DNA from: an uncultured Oscillospiraceae bacterium
GTDB lineage: Bacteria; Bacillota; Clostridia; Oscillospirales; Acutalibacteraceae
DNA: 64,000 nt
NCBI GenBank assembly: GCA_900540275.1
Contig: UQFO01000003.1
Location: forward strand, 62,001-126,000
Direction of reading: 5' to 3'
In this document: positions 16,431-24,653 of the stretch, one piece after another
How the letters are laid out: each line of letters starts with the position of its first letter
How positions within the stretch are numbered: position 1 is the first letter of the stretch
Position numbers and translations under genes: made by a program
The notes under the pieces: model-generated
The model's input: only the letters and a program-made list of their open reading frames with translations
Told to the model about the DNA's origin: nothing
Database searches by the model: none

Positions 16431-16919
16431 TCAGCGGGCGGTAGCCGCGCCCTTTTCAATGGCGACGGTGCCTGTTCTTACGATTTCACGGATACCATAA
16501 GGCTTGAGTAAATTGATGAGCGTCTCGATTTTTTCCACCGTGTCGGAATACTCGAACGTAACGGTGGTCTGCGCGACGTCCACGATTTTTGCGTCCATCA
16601 CCTGTGCAATCTGCATGATTTCGGAACGCTTCGCGGTGCTGCAATGCACCTTGATGAGCGCGAGCTCACGGCTTAAATAGGTGCCCTCCTCATAGGCTTT
16701 GACCTTGATAACGGGAATCACCTTGTTTAATTGCTTTTCGAGCTGCTCCACCACATATTCGTCGCCGTCCGCAACGATTGTGATGCGCGACACATTCGGG
16801 TCGTTCGTCACGCCTACGGCGAGGCTGTCGATGTTGAAGCCGCGGCGGGAAAACAGGCCCGATATTTTACTTAAGACACCCGCGTGGTCTTCCACGAGGA
16901 TGGAAAGCGTATGCTTCAT
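16431..16919 (-). CDS. ilvN: Acetolactate synthase small (regulatory) subunit
   Basis: A 162-residue protein with an N-terminal ACT domain (TLSILVEDHAGVLSKISGLF) that binds valine, and the C-terminal subunit-interaction domain (ELALIKVHCSTAKRSEIMQI). It activates the catalytic subunit and confers feedback inhibition. It follows the large subunit by 35 bases and precedes ilvC by 64. The length and both domains are normal for the family. Confidence 0.95.
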   Translation of the reverse strand: MKHTLSILVEDHAGVLSKISGLFSRRGFNIDSLAVGVTNDPNVSRITIVADGDEYVVEQLEKQLNKVIPVIKVKAYEEGTYLSRELALIKVHCSTAKRSEIMQIAQVMDAKIVDVAQTTVTFEYSDTVEKIETLINLLKPYGIREIVRTGTVAIEKGAATAR

Positions 16920-16954
16920 AAAAACAAATCCTTTCCGCGGATTTTATGCGCCGT

Positions 16955-18586
16955 TCAAATAGACGGCGTGTCTGGGCTTACGTTGCAGACGAGCATATAA
17001 GCGCCGCTCGATTTCAGCATTTCGGCCGCGGCCTTCTGCGCTTCTTCATTTGAGTTTGCGACCGCGGAGGGAATATGGTAGGCTTCCGCAATCTTCTGGA
17101 AATCGGGCGTTTCCTCATCGAGGAACGTCGCGCTGTAGCGCGAGCCGTAAAGGTTTTTCTGCAGCTCCCTCACCATGCCGAGGCGCGTATTGCGCATAAT
17201 GATAATTTTTACGTTTAAATGGTTCTGCGCAATGGTTCCCAGTTCGTTCATGCCCATCTGGAACGCGCCGTCGCCGCAGACCACAACGACCTCCCTGCCA
17301 GGGCGCGCAAGCTTAGCGCCGACTGCGGCGGGAATGGAATAGCCCATCGTGCCCATGCCGCCCGTTGTGAGGAACCGGCCCTCCTTGATGCGGAAATTAT
17401 TCGCGCACCAAATTTGGTTCTGCCCGACGTCGGCGACGAGAATCGCCTTGCTGGGAAGCATGGAGGAAAGGGCCGCGACAAAGCTCCGCGGCTCCACAAA
17501 GCCCTCAAACTGCGGGGGCGTACGGTAAAGCTCCTGTTTCCAGCGGGTGACGGTGTCCTCCCATAAATGGGGGATATGGTAGTCGCCCACGCCGTCTGTG
17601 AGCTTGTCGATAACGTTTTTCATATCGCCGACAATCGGCACGGTCGTCCTGATATTTTTGCCGATTTCGGCGGGGTCGATGTCGATATGTATGATTTTTG
17701 AGCGTTCGCTGACCTGGTCGGGAGCGGCGACAGCGCGGTCTCCCAAACGCGCGCCGCATACGATGATGAGGTCGGCCTCATGGATGGCGCGGTTTGCGGC
17801 GCCCTTGCCGTGGCTGCCGAGCATGCCAAGGTACTGCTCGTGGTCGGAAGGCATAACGCCGATTCCCATCATGGTGGACACGACGGGAATGCCGGTCTTT
17901 TCAGCAAACGCAACGAGCTTGAGCTTAATGCCGGAGGACAATACGCCGCCGCCCGCGCAAATGACCGGATGGCTCGCGCTTTTAATCAGCTCGCACGCCT
18001 TTTTAATCTGAATGGCGTGGCCGCTCGTGTTCGGCTTGTAGCCGATGATTTCCGCTTTTTCCGGATAGATAAACTCTTCTATTTCATTTTGCTGAATATC
18101 GATTGGAATATCGATGAGTACCGGCCCCGGCCTTCCGGTCGTAGCGATATGGAACGCCTCTTTGAATACGCGGGGCAAATCCTCCGTTCGCTTGACCAGG
18201 TAGCTGTGCTTGACAAACGGCTCGCATGCGCCGGTGATGTCCGCCTCCTGGAACACATCGCGCCCCAGTAAATCGCTGCGTACCTGGCCGGTAATCGCAA
18301 TGACGGGGATGGAGTCCGTGTAGGCGGTCGCAATGCCCGTAATCAGGTTCGTCGCGCCCGGGCCTGAGGTCGCAACACATACGCCCGCCTTGCCCTTGCC
18401 GATGGAACGCGCGTAACCGCTTGCGGCGTGCGCCGCGTTCTGTTCCTGCCGGACTAGAATGTGCTTGATATTTGAATTTAAAAGGGAATCGTAAAAAGGG
18501 CATATGGCAGCGCCGGGATAACCGAAGATGACGGATACACCCTCGTTTTCCAGACATTTGACCATGATATCCGCACCGCTTATCAT
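16955..18586 (-). CDS. ilvB: Acetolactate synthase large (catalytic) subunit
   Basis: A 543-residue thiamine-diphosphate enzyme that condenses two pyruvates, or pyruvate and 2-oxobutyrate, in branched-chain amino-acid synthesis. The ThDP Glu lies in FGYPGAAICPFYD...HILVRQEQNAAHAA, the FAD-binding central domain is present, and the ThDP/Mg motif is GDGAFQMGMNELGTIAQNHLN. ATG 18586 starts right at the conserved beginning (GADIMVKCLENEGV); GGAGTG lies 11 bases upstream. A good promoter (18664-18692) gives a leader of roughly 70 nt, without a visible T-box or leader peptide attenuator. Confidence 0.95.
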   Translation of the reverse strand: MISGADIMVKCLENEGVSVIFGYPGAAICPFYDSLLNSNIKHILVRQEQNAAHAASGYARSIGKGKAGVCVATSGPGATNLITGIATAYTDSIPVIAITGQVRSDLLGRDVFQEADITGACEPFVKHSYLVKRTEDLPRVFKEAFHIATTGRPGPVLIDIPIDIQQNEIEEFIYPEKAEIIGYKPNTSGHAIQIKKACELIKSASHPVICAGGGVLSSGIKLKLVAFAEKTGIPVVSTMMGIGVMPSDHEQYLGMLGSHGKGAANRAIHEADLIIVCGARLGDRAVAAPDQVSERSKIIHIDIDPAEIGKNIRTTVPIVGDMKNVIDKLTDGVGDYHIPHLWEDTVTRWKQELYRTPPQFEGFVEPRSFVAALSSMLPSKAILVADVGQNQIWCANNFRIKEGRFLTTGGMGTMGYSIPAAVGAKLARPGREVVVVCGDGAFQMGMNELGTIAQNHLNVKIIIMRNTRLGMVRELQKNLYGSRYSATFLDEETPDFQKIAEAYHIPSAVANSNEEAQKAAAEMLKSSGAYMLVCNVSPDTPSI

Positions 18587-18663
18587 AATGCCGGTTCACT
18601 CCTGTCGGTTGCTGTATTTTTAAACAGTTGCCTGCGGTTATTTCGCATTCACGTTTAAAGATA

Positions 18664-18692
18664 ATTATAATATGATTGGGGCTTTCGGTCAA
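18664..18692 (-). promoter_or_regulatory. Promoter of the ilvBNC operon
   Basis: On the minus strand TTGACC, a 17-base spacer, TATAAT; start expected near 18657. Confidence 0.75.
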
Positions 18693-18784
18693 GTATTTTA
18701 GCGAAATAAAGTGTCAAAGGGCGGGCCGGTACACAGCGCGTTCCATATAACAGGCTGGATTTACCAGAAGAAAGCAAAGAAAGA

Positions 18785-18805
18785 AGGGAACGCCCAACGT
18801 TCCCT
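18785..18805 (-). terminator. Terminator of the small lipoprotein gene
   Basis: AGGGAACG and CGTTCCCT pair around a 5-base loop; on the minus strand TCTTTCTTT follows. It is 18 bases past the stop codon. Confidence 0.8.
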
Positions 18806-18822
18806 TGCCAGTAAAAGAGTAT

Positions 18823-19257
18823 TTATTGGGAGGAGCTGCCAGATGAGCTGGCAGAGGCTGTTTCCGCCTCGGAGGAAGACGCCCCGCTTTGCGCCTGCGT
18901 ATCGTCTTCCGTATAACGCGGGTATACGCCGCCGTTGAGGTAAAGCGTGCCGTCCGCAATCAGCCAGTTTGAGGTTGTAACCTTTTCTTTTGCGCCAGCC
19001 CATTCAAACGTCTGGGCATCGCCGCCATTCGGCGTCATGGTGAGCACCATATCGTCCGAAACGCTGTACGTCCCTGTCGTACCGCCGATTGCGCAGGTGC
19101 CGTCTTCTTTAAAATCGCACCATACCTGGCTGCGGTATTCCCATGCGCCGACAATTGCCTTTGGGTCGGGCGGTGTCTGTGAGCAGGAGGAAAGAAGCGC
19201 CGCGCAAAGAAGCAGGCACGTTAAAAATACGGGAACCGTTTTCTTCATTTTGTTCAT
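18823..19257 (-). CDS. Small secreted lipoprotein of unknown function
   Basis: A 144-residue protein with a signal peptide (KKTVPVFLTCLLLCAALLSS) and lipobox Cys in SSCSQ. The central ~80 residues form a compact beta-rich domain starting IVGAWEYRSQVWCDFKEDG, reminiscent of the lipocalin-like/DUF5640-type domains of clostridial lipoproteins. The last 30 residues are a low-complexity Ser/Ala/Glu tail. It stands alone with its own terminator. I do not recognise a specific function. Confidence 0.75.
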   Translation of the reverse strand: MNKMKKTVPVFLTCLLLCAALLSSCSQTPPDPKAIVGAWEYRSQVWCDFKEDGTCAIGGTTGTYSVSDDMVLTMTPNGGDAQTFEWAGAKEKVTTSNWLIADGTLYLNGGVYPRYTEDDTQAQSGASSSEAETASASSSGSSSQ

Positions 19258-19449
19258 CCTTTCGCCGCTGTTTAGGCCGTCTCATCCTTACTTTATCCGG
19301 ATTGCGGCCGATTACTAAACCAAATTTTACCGATTTTTACGGGAAATGTCAACGCGGTTTTATAAACAATTTGAAGAATTTTGTACATAACAGGTGATGA
19401 AAACTTTTGGATAAAACGAATAGAGCCGCCGCGCCATAGCCCGATTCTG

Positions 19450-19902
19450 TCAGAATGGGTAATACATGAAATTGCTGTTTTTCTGAAAGCCATAGCCTGT
19501 GTACAGCAGCACGCCTATGTCAGACGCAGTTACCTGTACCGCGGCGCAGCCAAAATTCTTCGCTTCGTTTACCGCCTTATCCAGCAGCATTTTTGCTATC
19601 CCATTTCTCCGGTATTCTTTTATGACATACATGCTTGATAGCAGGCCGATTTTCCCGGACGGGCAGCTGTAATAGGGCGGCTTTTCAACAAAGGACATCC
19701 CGCTCGTTCCTACAATCCTTCCTCCGTCGGCCGCAAGCCATGAAATAAACGTGCCGTCGTCAAAATGCCTGCTGTAATAATCCAGGAGATTCGGCTTTAA
19801 ATCAAAAGAAGGCTTCGCCCCTTCCTCCATCAGCTGTTGTATTCTCATTTCAGCCAACGTATCAAAATCCGTTTTTATTGACTTTCTATATGTAACTGCC
19901 AT
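19450..19902 (-). CDS. GNAT family N-acetyltransferase
   Basis: A 150-residue single-domain acetyltransferase: the acetyl-CoA binding region is SSMYVIKEYRRNGIAKMLLD, where the usual Q/RxxGxG/A motif appears as RRNGIA, and the C-terminal part ends YTGYGFQKNSNFMYYPF. The protein resembles YitI/PhnO-like GNATs acting on small molecules, but the substrate cannot be read from the sequence. It lies upstream of a lipoprotein and downstream of a pentapeptide-repeat gene on the same strand, with a 190-base gap to the former. Confidence 0.85.
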   Translation of the reverse strand: MAVTYRKSIKTDFDTLAEMRIQQLMEEGAKPSFDLKPNLLDYYSRHFDDGTFISWLAADGGRIVGTSGMSFVEKPPYYSCPSGKIGLLSSMYVIKEYRRNGIAKMLLDKAVNEAKNFGCAAVQVTASDIGVLLYTGYGFQKNSNFMYYPF

Positions 19903-19967
19903 ACCATCTTCCCCATTCTGCGTGACTATTTATATGTAGCGCTGTGCCAGACCGGCTTATGCTTCTT

Positions 19968-20618
19968 TTATTTGATAACCAGCCCCATCAGGCGGGAAAG
20001 CTCGGCGGCCTGGAACATGGTGACGACAGCGCCCTTGAGCTCGGTGCATTCAATCGACACGATAAGCCCGGACAGTTCGCAGGTGCGCAGGTCGATTCCC
20101 TTAAGCGGCGTTTTAAAAAAGCTGGTGCGGACAAACTGGTTATTGTCAAAGACGGCGTTTTTCAGCTTGCACTGGGTAAACGTAGCGGAATTGAAATCGC
20201 TGTCACGCACTATAACGCCCTGCATTTTGGATTCATCAAAATTTACAAAGCTCAGGTTGCTGTCAGAAATCGATACGTCGTTCATCCGGCATTCGCGCAG
20301 GTTCGCGCCGACGGCCTTACAGCTTTTTATTTCACAGCGGGAGAAATAGCTCCCGTTCAAACCGGCGTTAGAAAAATTACAGGAGGAAAACGAACAGTCG
20401 TAAAAGGAAGCCCCTTTTAATGGGCATCCTGTGAAATTACAGCCTTCAAATATCACGTTTTTAAACGATACGCCTTCCGCGCCGGTTTCACAATATACGG
20501 CTTTTTTAACACGCGCGTTATACACCGCGCCGTCGAGGATATGCGCTTCCTCCAGCAGCTCCCGGAGGTTTGAGGTCGTGATAGGGTTATTAGGCAGGTT
20601 GGGCGCTTGCAGCTTCAT
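19968..20618 (-). CDS. Pentapeptide-repeat protein
   Basis: A 216-residue protein made of about 25 pentapeptide repeats of the A(D/N)Lxx type (for example VIFEGCNFTGCPLKGASFYD), which fold into a right-handed quadrilateral beta helix. Some members mimic DNA and protect gyrase from quinolones (Qnr); most have no known role. ATG 20618 is chosen because of a GGAGGA site seven bases upstream; Met codons further upstream lie inside that site. No transporter or gyrase gene is adjacent. Confidence 0.85.
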   Translation of the reverse strand: MKLQAPNLPNNPITTSNLRELLEEAHILDGAVYNARVKKAVYCETGAEGVSFKNVIFEGCNFTGCPLKGASFYDCSFSSCNFSNAGLNGSYFSRCEIKSCKAVGANLRECRMNDVSISDSNLSFVNFDESKMQGVIVRDSDFNSATFTQCKLKNAVFDNNQFVRTSFFKTPLKGIDLRTCELSGLIVSIECTELKGAVVTMFQAAELSRLMGLVIK

Positions 20619-20734
20619 GGCGGTTTCCTCCATTTTTAGGGATTATCCCTATCTTATATCATTGCAGCTTTCCAGGCAAGGCATATATAAAAAAGATTTT
20701 CCGCCGTGTGAAAACTGCCCCTGCGCAAGAAACC

Positions 20735-20769
20735 CGCAAAAAGAAAGGGGAGGGGCAAAAGCCTCTCCC
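20735..20769 (-). terminator. Terminator of the glycogen operon
   Basis: On the minus strand GGGAGAGGC and GCCCCTCCCC form a stem with TTTT loop, followed by TTTCTTTTT, 16 bases past the glgA stop. Confidence 0.9.
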
Positions 20770-20784
20770 GCAGGTCCATATTTT

Positions 20785-22221
20785 TTATTTCCAATTGTTT
20801 ACGGTGTCGCTGTAAACGTTGATATAATCGTTTGCACTGCGCGCCCAGCTGTTGTCGCTTACCATGCAGCGGCGCATAAGCTTCTTCCAGCCGTCGCGGT
20901 TCCAGTAGCCGTTGATGGCGCGCTTTAAACACTGCACCATATCATATGCCTCATATTTGGAGAACGTAAAACCATTGCCCTTCCCGTCAAGGCTGTCATG
21001 GATGGAATCGCGCAGGCCGCCGACCTCGCGCACGACGGGAACCGTGCCGTAGCGCAGGGCAATCATCTGTGACAGGCCGCACGGCTCGCTCATGGAGGGC
21101 ATCAGGAAAATGTCGGAGCCGGAATAGATTTTTCTCGCAAGCTCCGGGATAAAGCCGATGCACGCGCATACCCTGCCCGGGTATTTCCACTGCATATGGC
21201 GGAAGAAATCCTCATATTCCTTGTCGCCGGAGCCAAGAATGACAAACTGTACGTCATGGCCGCACATGATTTCGTCGAGCGTCATACGGACAAGGTCAAG
21301 CCCTTTGTGCTGTACCATGCGAGATACCATTGAGATAATCGGGATATCGCCGCGCTGCGCAAGGCCCAAGCGCTCCTGAAGCGCGCGCTTGCATTCCGCC
21401 TTGCCGCTCATGTCGTCCGCGGTATAATTGCGGTAAAGCTGGTAATCCGTCGCCGGGTCGTAGCTTGCGTTGTCGATTCCGTTGAGGATACCGCACAGCT
21501 TATACTGCCGGTTGCGCAGGATGGTATCGAGCCCATGGGAGAACCACGGGTCTAAAATCTCGTTTGCGTAGCTTGGGCTTACGGTGGTGACGCGCGTTGC
21601 CGTTTCAATGGCGCCCTTTACCATGTTGAGCTTGCCGTCCTGCTCAAGCAGCCTCGTTTCCGCCGGCGGAATGCCGACGCATTCGGTATTGACCTCCCAT
21701 CCGTACATGCCCTGGTACTGGATATTATGGATGGTAAAGATGCTCTTGATGTTGTGGTACCATGGGTTGTGCGAATAGAACAGGTAGTAATATGTGGGTA
21801 TAAGCGCCGTCTGCCAGTCGTTGCAGTGGACAAGGTCGGGATGGAAGTTGACATAGGGGAGCATTTCCATAACCGCCCTTGAGAAGAACGAAAAGCGCTC
21901 CGCGTCGTCGTAAAAGCCGTACAGGCCGCTGCGCTTGAAGTAATATTCGTTGTCGATAAAGTAGAACATAACGCCGTTGTAGTGCGCCTCAAAAACGCCG
22001 CAGTACTGGCGCCTCCACGCGACAGGGACGGTGAAATTCGTAATATAGCGCATGCTGTCGCGAAGCGACTGCGGAATATCGCCGTAAAGCGGCATAACGA
22101 CGCGGCAGTCAATCTGCCGTTCGCACAGCGCCTTGGGCAGCGAGCCCGCGCCCGCGACGTCGGCAAGGCCGCCGGAACCGGCAAAGGGGTTTGCCTCGCT
22201 CGTGCAGTATAAAATTCTCAC
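20785..22221 (-). CDS. glgA: Glycogen synthase (ADP-glucose type)
   Basis: A 478-residue GT5 glycosyltransferase that elongates alpha-1,4-glucan from ADP-glucose. It starts with RILYCTSEANPFAGSGGLAD (the family KTGGL motif appears as GSGGL) and has the Glu in the C-terminal SEPCGLSQMIALRYGTVPVV motif that holds the ADP-glucose. The length is standard. It is the last gene of glgB-glgC-glgD-glgA. No glycogen phosphorylase lies in the window. Confidence 0.95.
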   Translation of the reverse strand: MRILYCTSEANPFAGSGGLADVAGAGSLPKALCERQIDCRVVMPLYGDIPQSLRDSMRYITNFTVPVAWRRQYCGVFEAHYNGVMFYFIDNEYYFKRSGLYGFYDDAERFSFFSRAVMEMLPYVNFHPDLVHCNDWQTALIPTYYYLFYSHNPWYHNIKSIFTIHNIQYQGMYGWEVNTECVGIPPAETRLLEQDGKLNMVKGAIETATRVTTVSPSYANEILDPWFSHGLDTILRNRQYKLCGILNGIDNASYDPATDYQLYRNYTADDMSGKAECKRALQERLGLAQRGDIPIISMVSRMVQHKGLDLVRMTLDEIMCGHDVQFVILGSGDKEYEDFFRHMQWKYPGRVCACIGFIPELARKIYSGSDIFLMPSMSEPCGLSQMIALRYGTVPVVREVGGLRDSIHDSLDGKGNGFTFSKYEAYDMVQCLKRAINGYWNRDGWKKLMRRCMVSDNSWARSANDYINVYSDTVNNWK

Positions 22222-22269
22222 TCAAAAAACCTCCCGGATTTTGCACAAAATGCAATTGATACGAAACTA

Positions 22270-23385
22270 TTATACCACGCTCATCTTCGCAATGTAAATA
22301 GGATAGCTCTGATAACCCATCAACGCCCGTTCGTCCTTAATCACAACGTCCTTGTCGCAGATAACGTAATTGAGGTTGGCGTTTGCACCAATTTTTGTGT
22401 CCTGCATGATGACGCAGTTCGACACCTTCGCGCCCTTTCCGATATGCACGCCCTTGGAGACGACGCAGTTTTCAACCTCGCCGTCAATGATGCAGCCCTG
22501 GGCAATCAGCGAGTTTTTCACGGAGGAGCCAAGGCCGTATTTGCTGGGCATATCGTCGCGCACTTTCGTATAAATTGGGCGGGAACCATTAAACAGCTCG
22601 GCGCGCATCTTTGGTTCCATAAGCGCCATGTTCGCGGCAAAATAGTCGTCCATCGACGAAATAACGGCGCTGTAGCCTGTGAGCTCGTAGCCGTAAAATT
22701 TGTATTTCCTGAAATTGTCCTGCAGCAGGTGGCGCTTGTAATCGAGCGCGTTGCGGCTGATGCAGTCTGTCACAAGCTCCATCAGGAGCTCCCGCTTTAA
22801 AAGCACGCTGCCGGTAGCAAAATTGCATTCGCCCTCAGGGCGGGGCTTTACGAGCAGCTCCTCCACGCGGTTGTCGGTCCCAAGCTCTAATACGATTGCC
22901 TGCTCCCGGTGCTCCGGGACCTCGCCGGTTTTATATAGGATTGTAATATCCGCCCCCGACTTGATGTGGGAGGATATCATCTTCTGGTAATCGATATTGA
23001 ACACACAGTCGCACTGCGACAGCAGGACGTATTCCTCAGAGGAGTTGTTGATAAAGCCGCGCACACCGTAAATGCTTTCGACCGGCGTGTTGAATTTGCT
23101 GTAGCCCTGCGAAAAAGGAGGGAGCACGGTAAGCCCCCCGCGCCTTTTTGATAAATCCCACGCCTTGCCGGAGCCGACATGGTCCATCAGGGACGCAAAG
23201 TTGTTGTTTGTTATCACGCCGACCTTGTTGATGCCGGAGTTTACCATATTGGACAGCACAAAATCTATCAGGCGGTATTTTCCGCCGAACGGCACGGAGC
23301 CCATCGTGCGCTTGGCCGTCAGCTCGGAAATCAGCTCGTCGTGTATGTTCGGGAACACAAGGCCCAGTACGTTGTTTCCTCTCAT
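22270..23385 (-). CDS. glgD: Glucose-1-phosphate adenylyltransferase subunit GlgD
   Basis: A 371-residue protein homologous to GlgC with the C-terminal left-handed beta helix (IGKGAKVSNCVIMQDTKIG). The N-terminal nucleotide-binding motif seen in its neighbour (LLAGGQGSRL) is absent; the corresponding part reads LVFPNIHDELISELTAKRT. This is the hallmark of GlgD, a non-catalytic or weakly catalytic partner that changes the kinetics of GlgC in Firmicutes. It overlaps the glgC stop by four bases, fitting a 1:1 heteromer. Confidence 0.95.
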   Translation of the reverse strand: MRGNNVLGLVFPNIHDELISELTAKRTMGSVPFGGKYRLIDFVLSNMVNSGINKVGVITNNNFASLMDHVGSGKAWDLSKRRGGLTVLPPFSQGYSKFNTPVESIYGVRGFINNSSEEYVLLSQCDCVFNIDYQKMISSHIKSGADITILYKTGEVPEHREQAIVLELGTDNRVEELLVKPRPEGECNFATGSVLLKRELLMELVTDCISRNALDYKRHLLQDNFRKYKFYGYELTGYSAVISSMDDYFAANMALMEPKMRAELFNGSRPIYTKVRDDMPSKYGLGSSVKNSLIAQGCIIDGEVENCVVSKGVHIGKGAKVSNCVIMQDTKIGANANLNYVICDKDVVIKDERALMGYQSYPIYIAKMSVV

Positions 23386-24602
23386 GCCTTTTCCACCTCC
23401 GGTATGTCTTTATCTATCATGGCCTTCGGCGGCACTACGGCGTTTGCGCCCACAGTCAGGTTGTCGCCGACCACGGCGATGCCCCAGGCATCCTTGTCGC
23501 TGATATCCTCTGGCCGCGCGCCGACCACCGCGTTTTTGCCGATGACCGCGTTTTCCGCGACGATTGCATACTGTACGACAGCGCCGTCCTCGATAACCGC
23601 GCCGGGCATGATGATGGAATCGGTCACGACTGCGTTCTTACCGACCGTTACGCCCGCGAACAGGATGGAAAACTCCAGCGCGCCGTAAATATTGCAGCCG
23701 TCCGCCACAAGCGAATTCTGGATTTTGGCTGCGTCCGCGATATAATGCGGCGGCATGACGGGGTTGCGGGAATAAATTTTATGGCTGTCCTCGCTTAAAT
23801 CGAGCGGGACGTTCGGGTCGAGCAAATCCATGTTTGCTTCCCAGAGGCTGTCGATTGTGCCGACGTCCTTCCAGTAGCCCTCAAACTGGTATGCAAACAT
23901 CCGCTCGCCGGCACTGAGCATAGCAGGCAGAACGTCCTTGCCGAAGTCATTGCTGGAGCCTTGCTGTGCCGCGTCGAGCGTTAAGTATTTTTTCAGCTTG
24001 TCGAAGCTGAACACGTAAATGCCCATGGAGGCGTTTGTGCTTTTGGGTACGGCGGGCTTTTCATCGAACTCGTAAATAGAGCCGTCGGGATTGGTGTTGA
24101 GGATACCAAAGCGCGATGCTTCCTCAAGCGGTACGTCGATAACCGCGATGGTGCAGTCTGCGTTGTGCTCCTTATGGAACGCGACCATTTTGGAATAGTC
24201 CATTTTATAGATGTGGTCACCCGACAGGATGACCACATATTCCGGGTCATACCGCTCAATATAGTTCATGTTCTGGTAGATAGCGTTTGCCGTGCCTGAA
24301 TACCAGTCGGCGCCGCCTACCTGCTGGTAGGGGCTCAGGCAGTGCACGCCGTCGAGCATGCCGTCCAAATCCCACGGCTGGCCGTTGCCAATATATTCAT
24401 TGAGCACGAGCGGCTGGTACTGTGTCAGCACGCCGACCGCTTCAATACCGGAGTTTACACAGTTGGAAAGCGGAAAATCAATAATCCTGTACTTGCCGCC
24501 GAACGGGACCGCCGGCTTTGCAAGCTTTTTTGTCAAAACACCGAGCCTGCTGCCCTGTCCGCCGGCCAGCAGCATGGCGACTACCTCTTGCTTCGGATAC
24601 AT
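23382..24602 (-). CDS. glgC: Glucose-1-phosphate adenylyltransferase catalytic subunit
   Basis: A 406-residue enzyme making ADP-glucose from ATP and glucose-1-phosphate, the committed glycogen step. It has the pyrophosphorylase motif LLAGGQGSRLGVLT, the substrate loop KPAVPFGGKYRIIDFPLSN, and a C-terminal beta helix with repeated hexapeptides (AVIEDGAVVQYAIVAENAVIG). It is 51 bases downstream of glgB and coupled to glgD. Confidence 0.95.
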   Translation of the reverse strand: MYPKQEVVAMLLAGGQGSRLGVLTKKLAKPAVPFGGKYRIIDFPLSNCVNSGIEAVGVLTQYQPLVLNEYIGNGQPWDLDGMLDGVHCLSPYQQVGGADWYSGTANAIYQNMNYIERYDPEYVVILSGDHIYKMDYSKMVAFHKEHNADCTIAVIDVPLEEASRFGILNTNPDGSIYEFDEKPAVPKSTNASMGIYVFSFDKLKKYLTLDAAQQGSSNDFGKDVLPAMLSAGERMFAYQFEGYWKDVGTIDSLWEANMDLLDPNVPLDLSEDSHKIYSRNPVMPPHYIADAAKIQNSLVADGCNIYGALEFSILFAGVTVGKNAVVTDSIIMPGAVIEDGAVVQYAIVAENAVIGKNAVVGARPEDISDKDAWGIAVVGDNLTVGANAVVPPKAMIDKDIPEVEKA

Positions 24603-24653
24603 ACCGATACCTCCAAATTGCCGATATATTTTGCAGATAACCGAAAACCACGG

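Noticed and set aside
18587..18663. T-box or leader-peptide attenuator before ilvB
   Set aside because: The leader is only ~70 nt and has neither a TGGNACC-type T-box nor a run of Leu/Val/Ile codons followed by a terminator.
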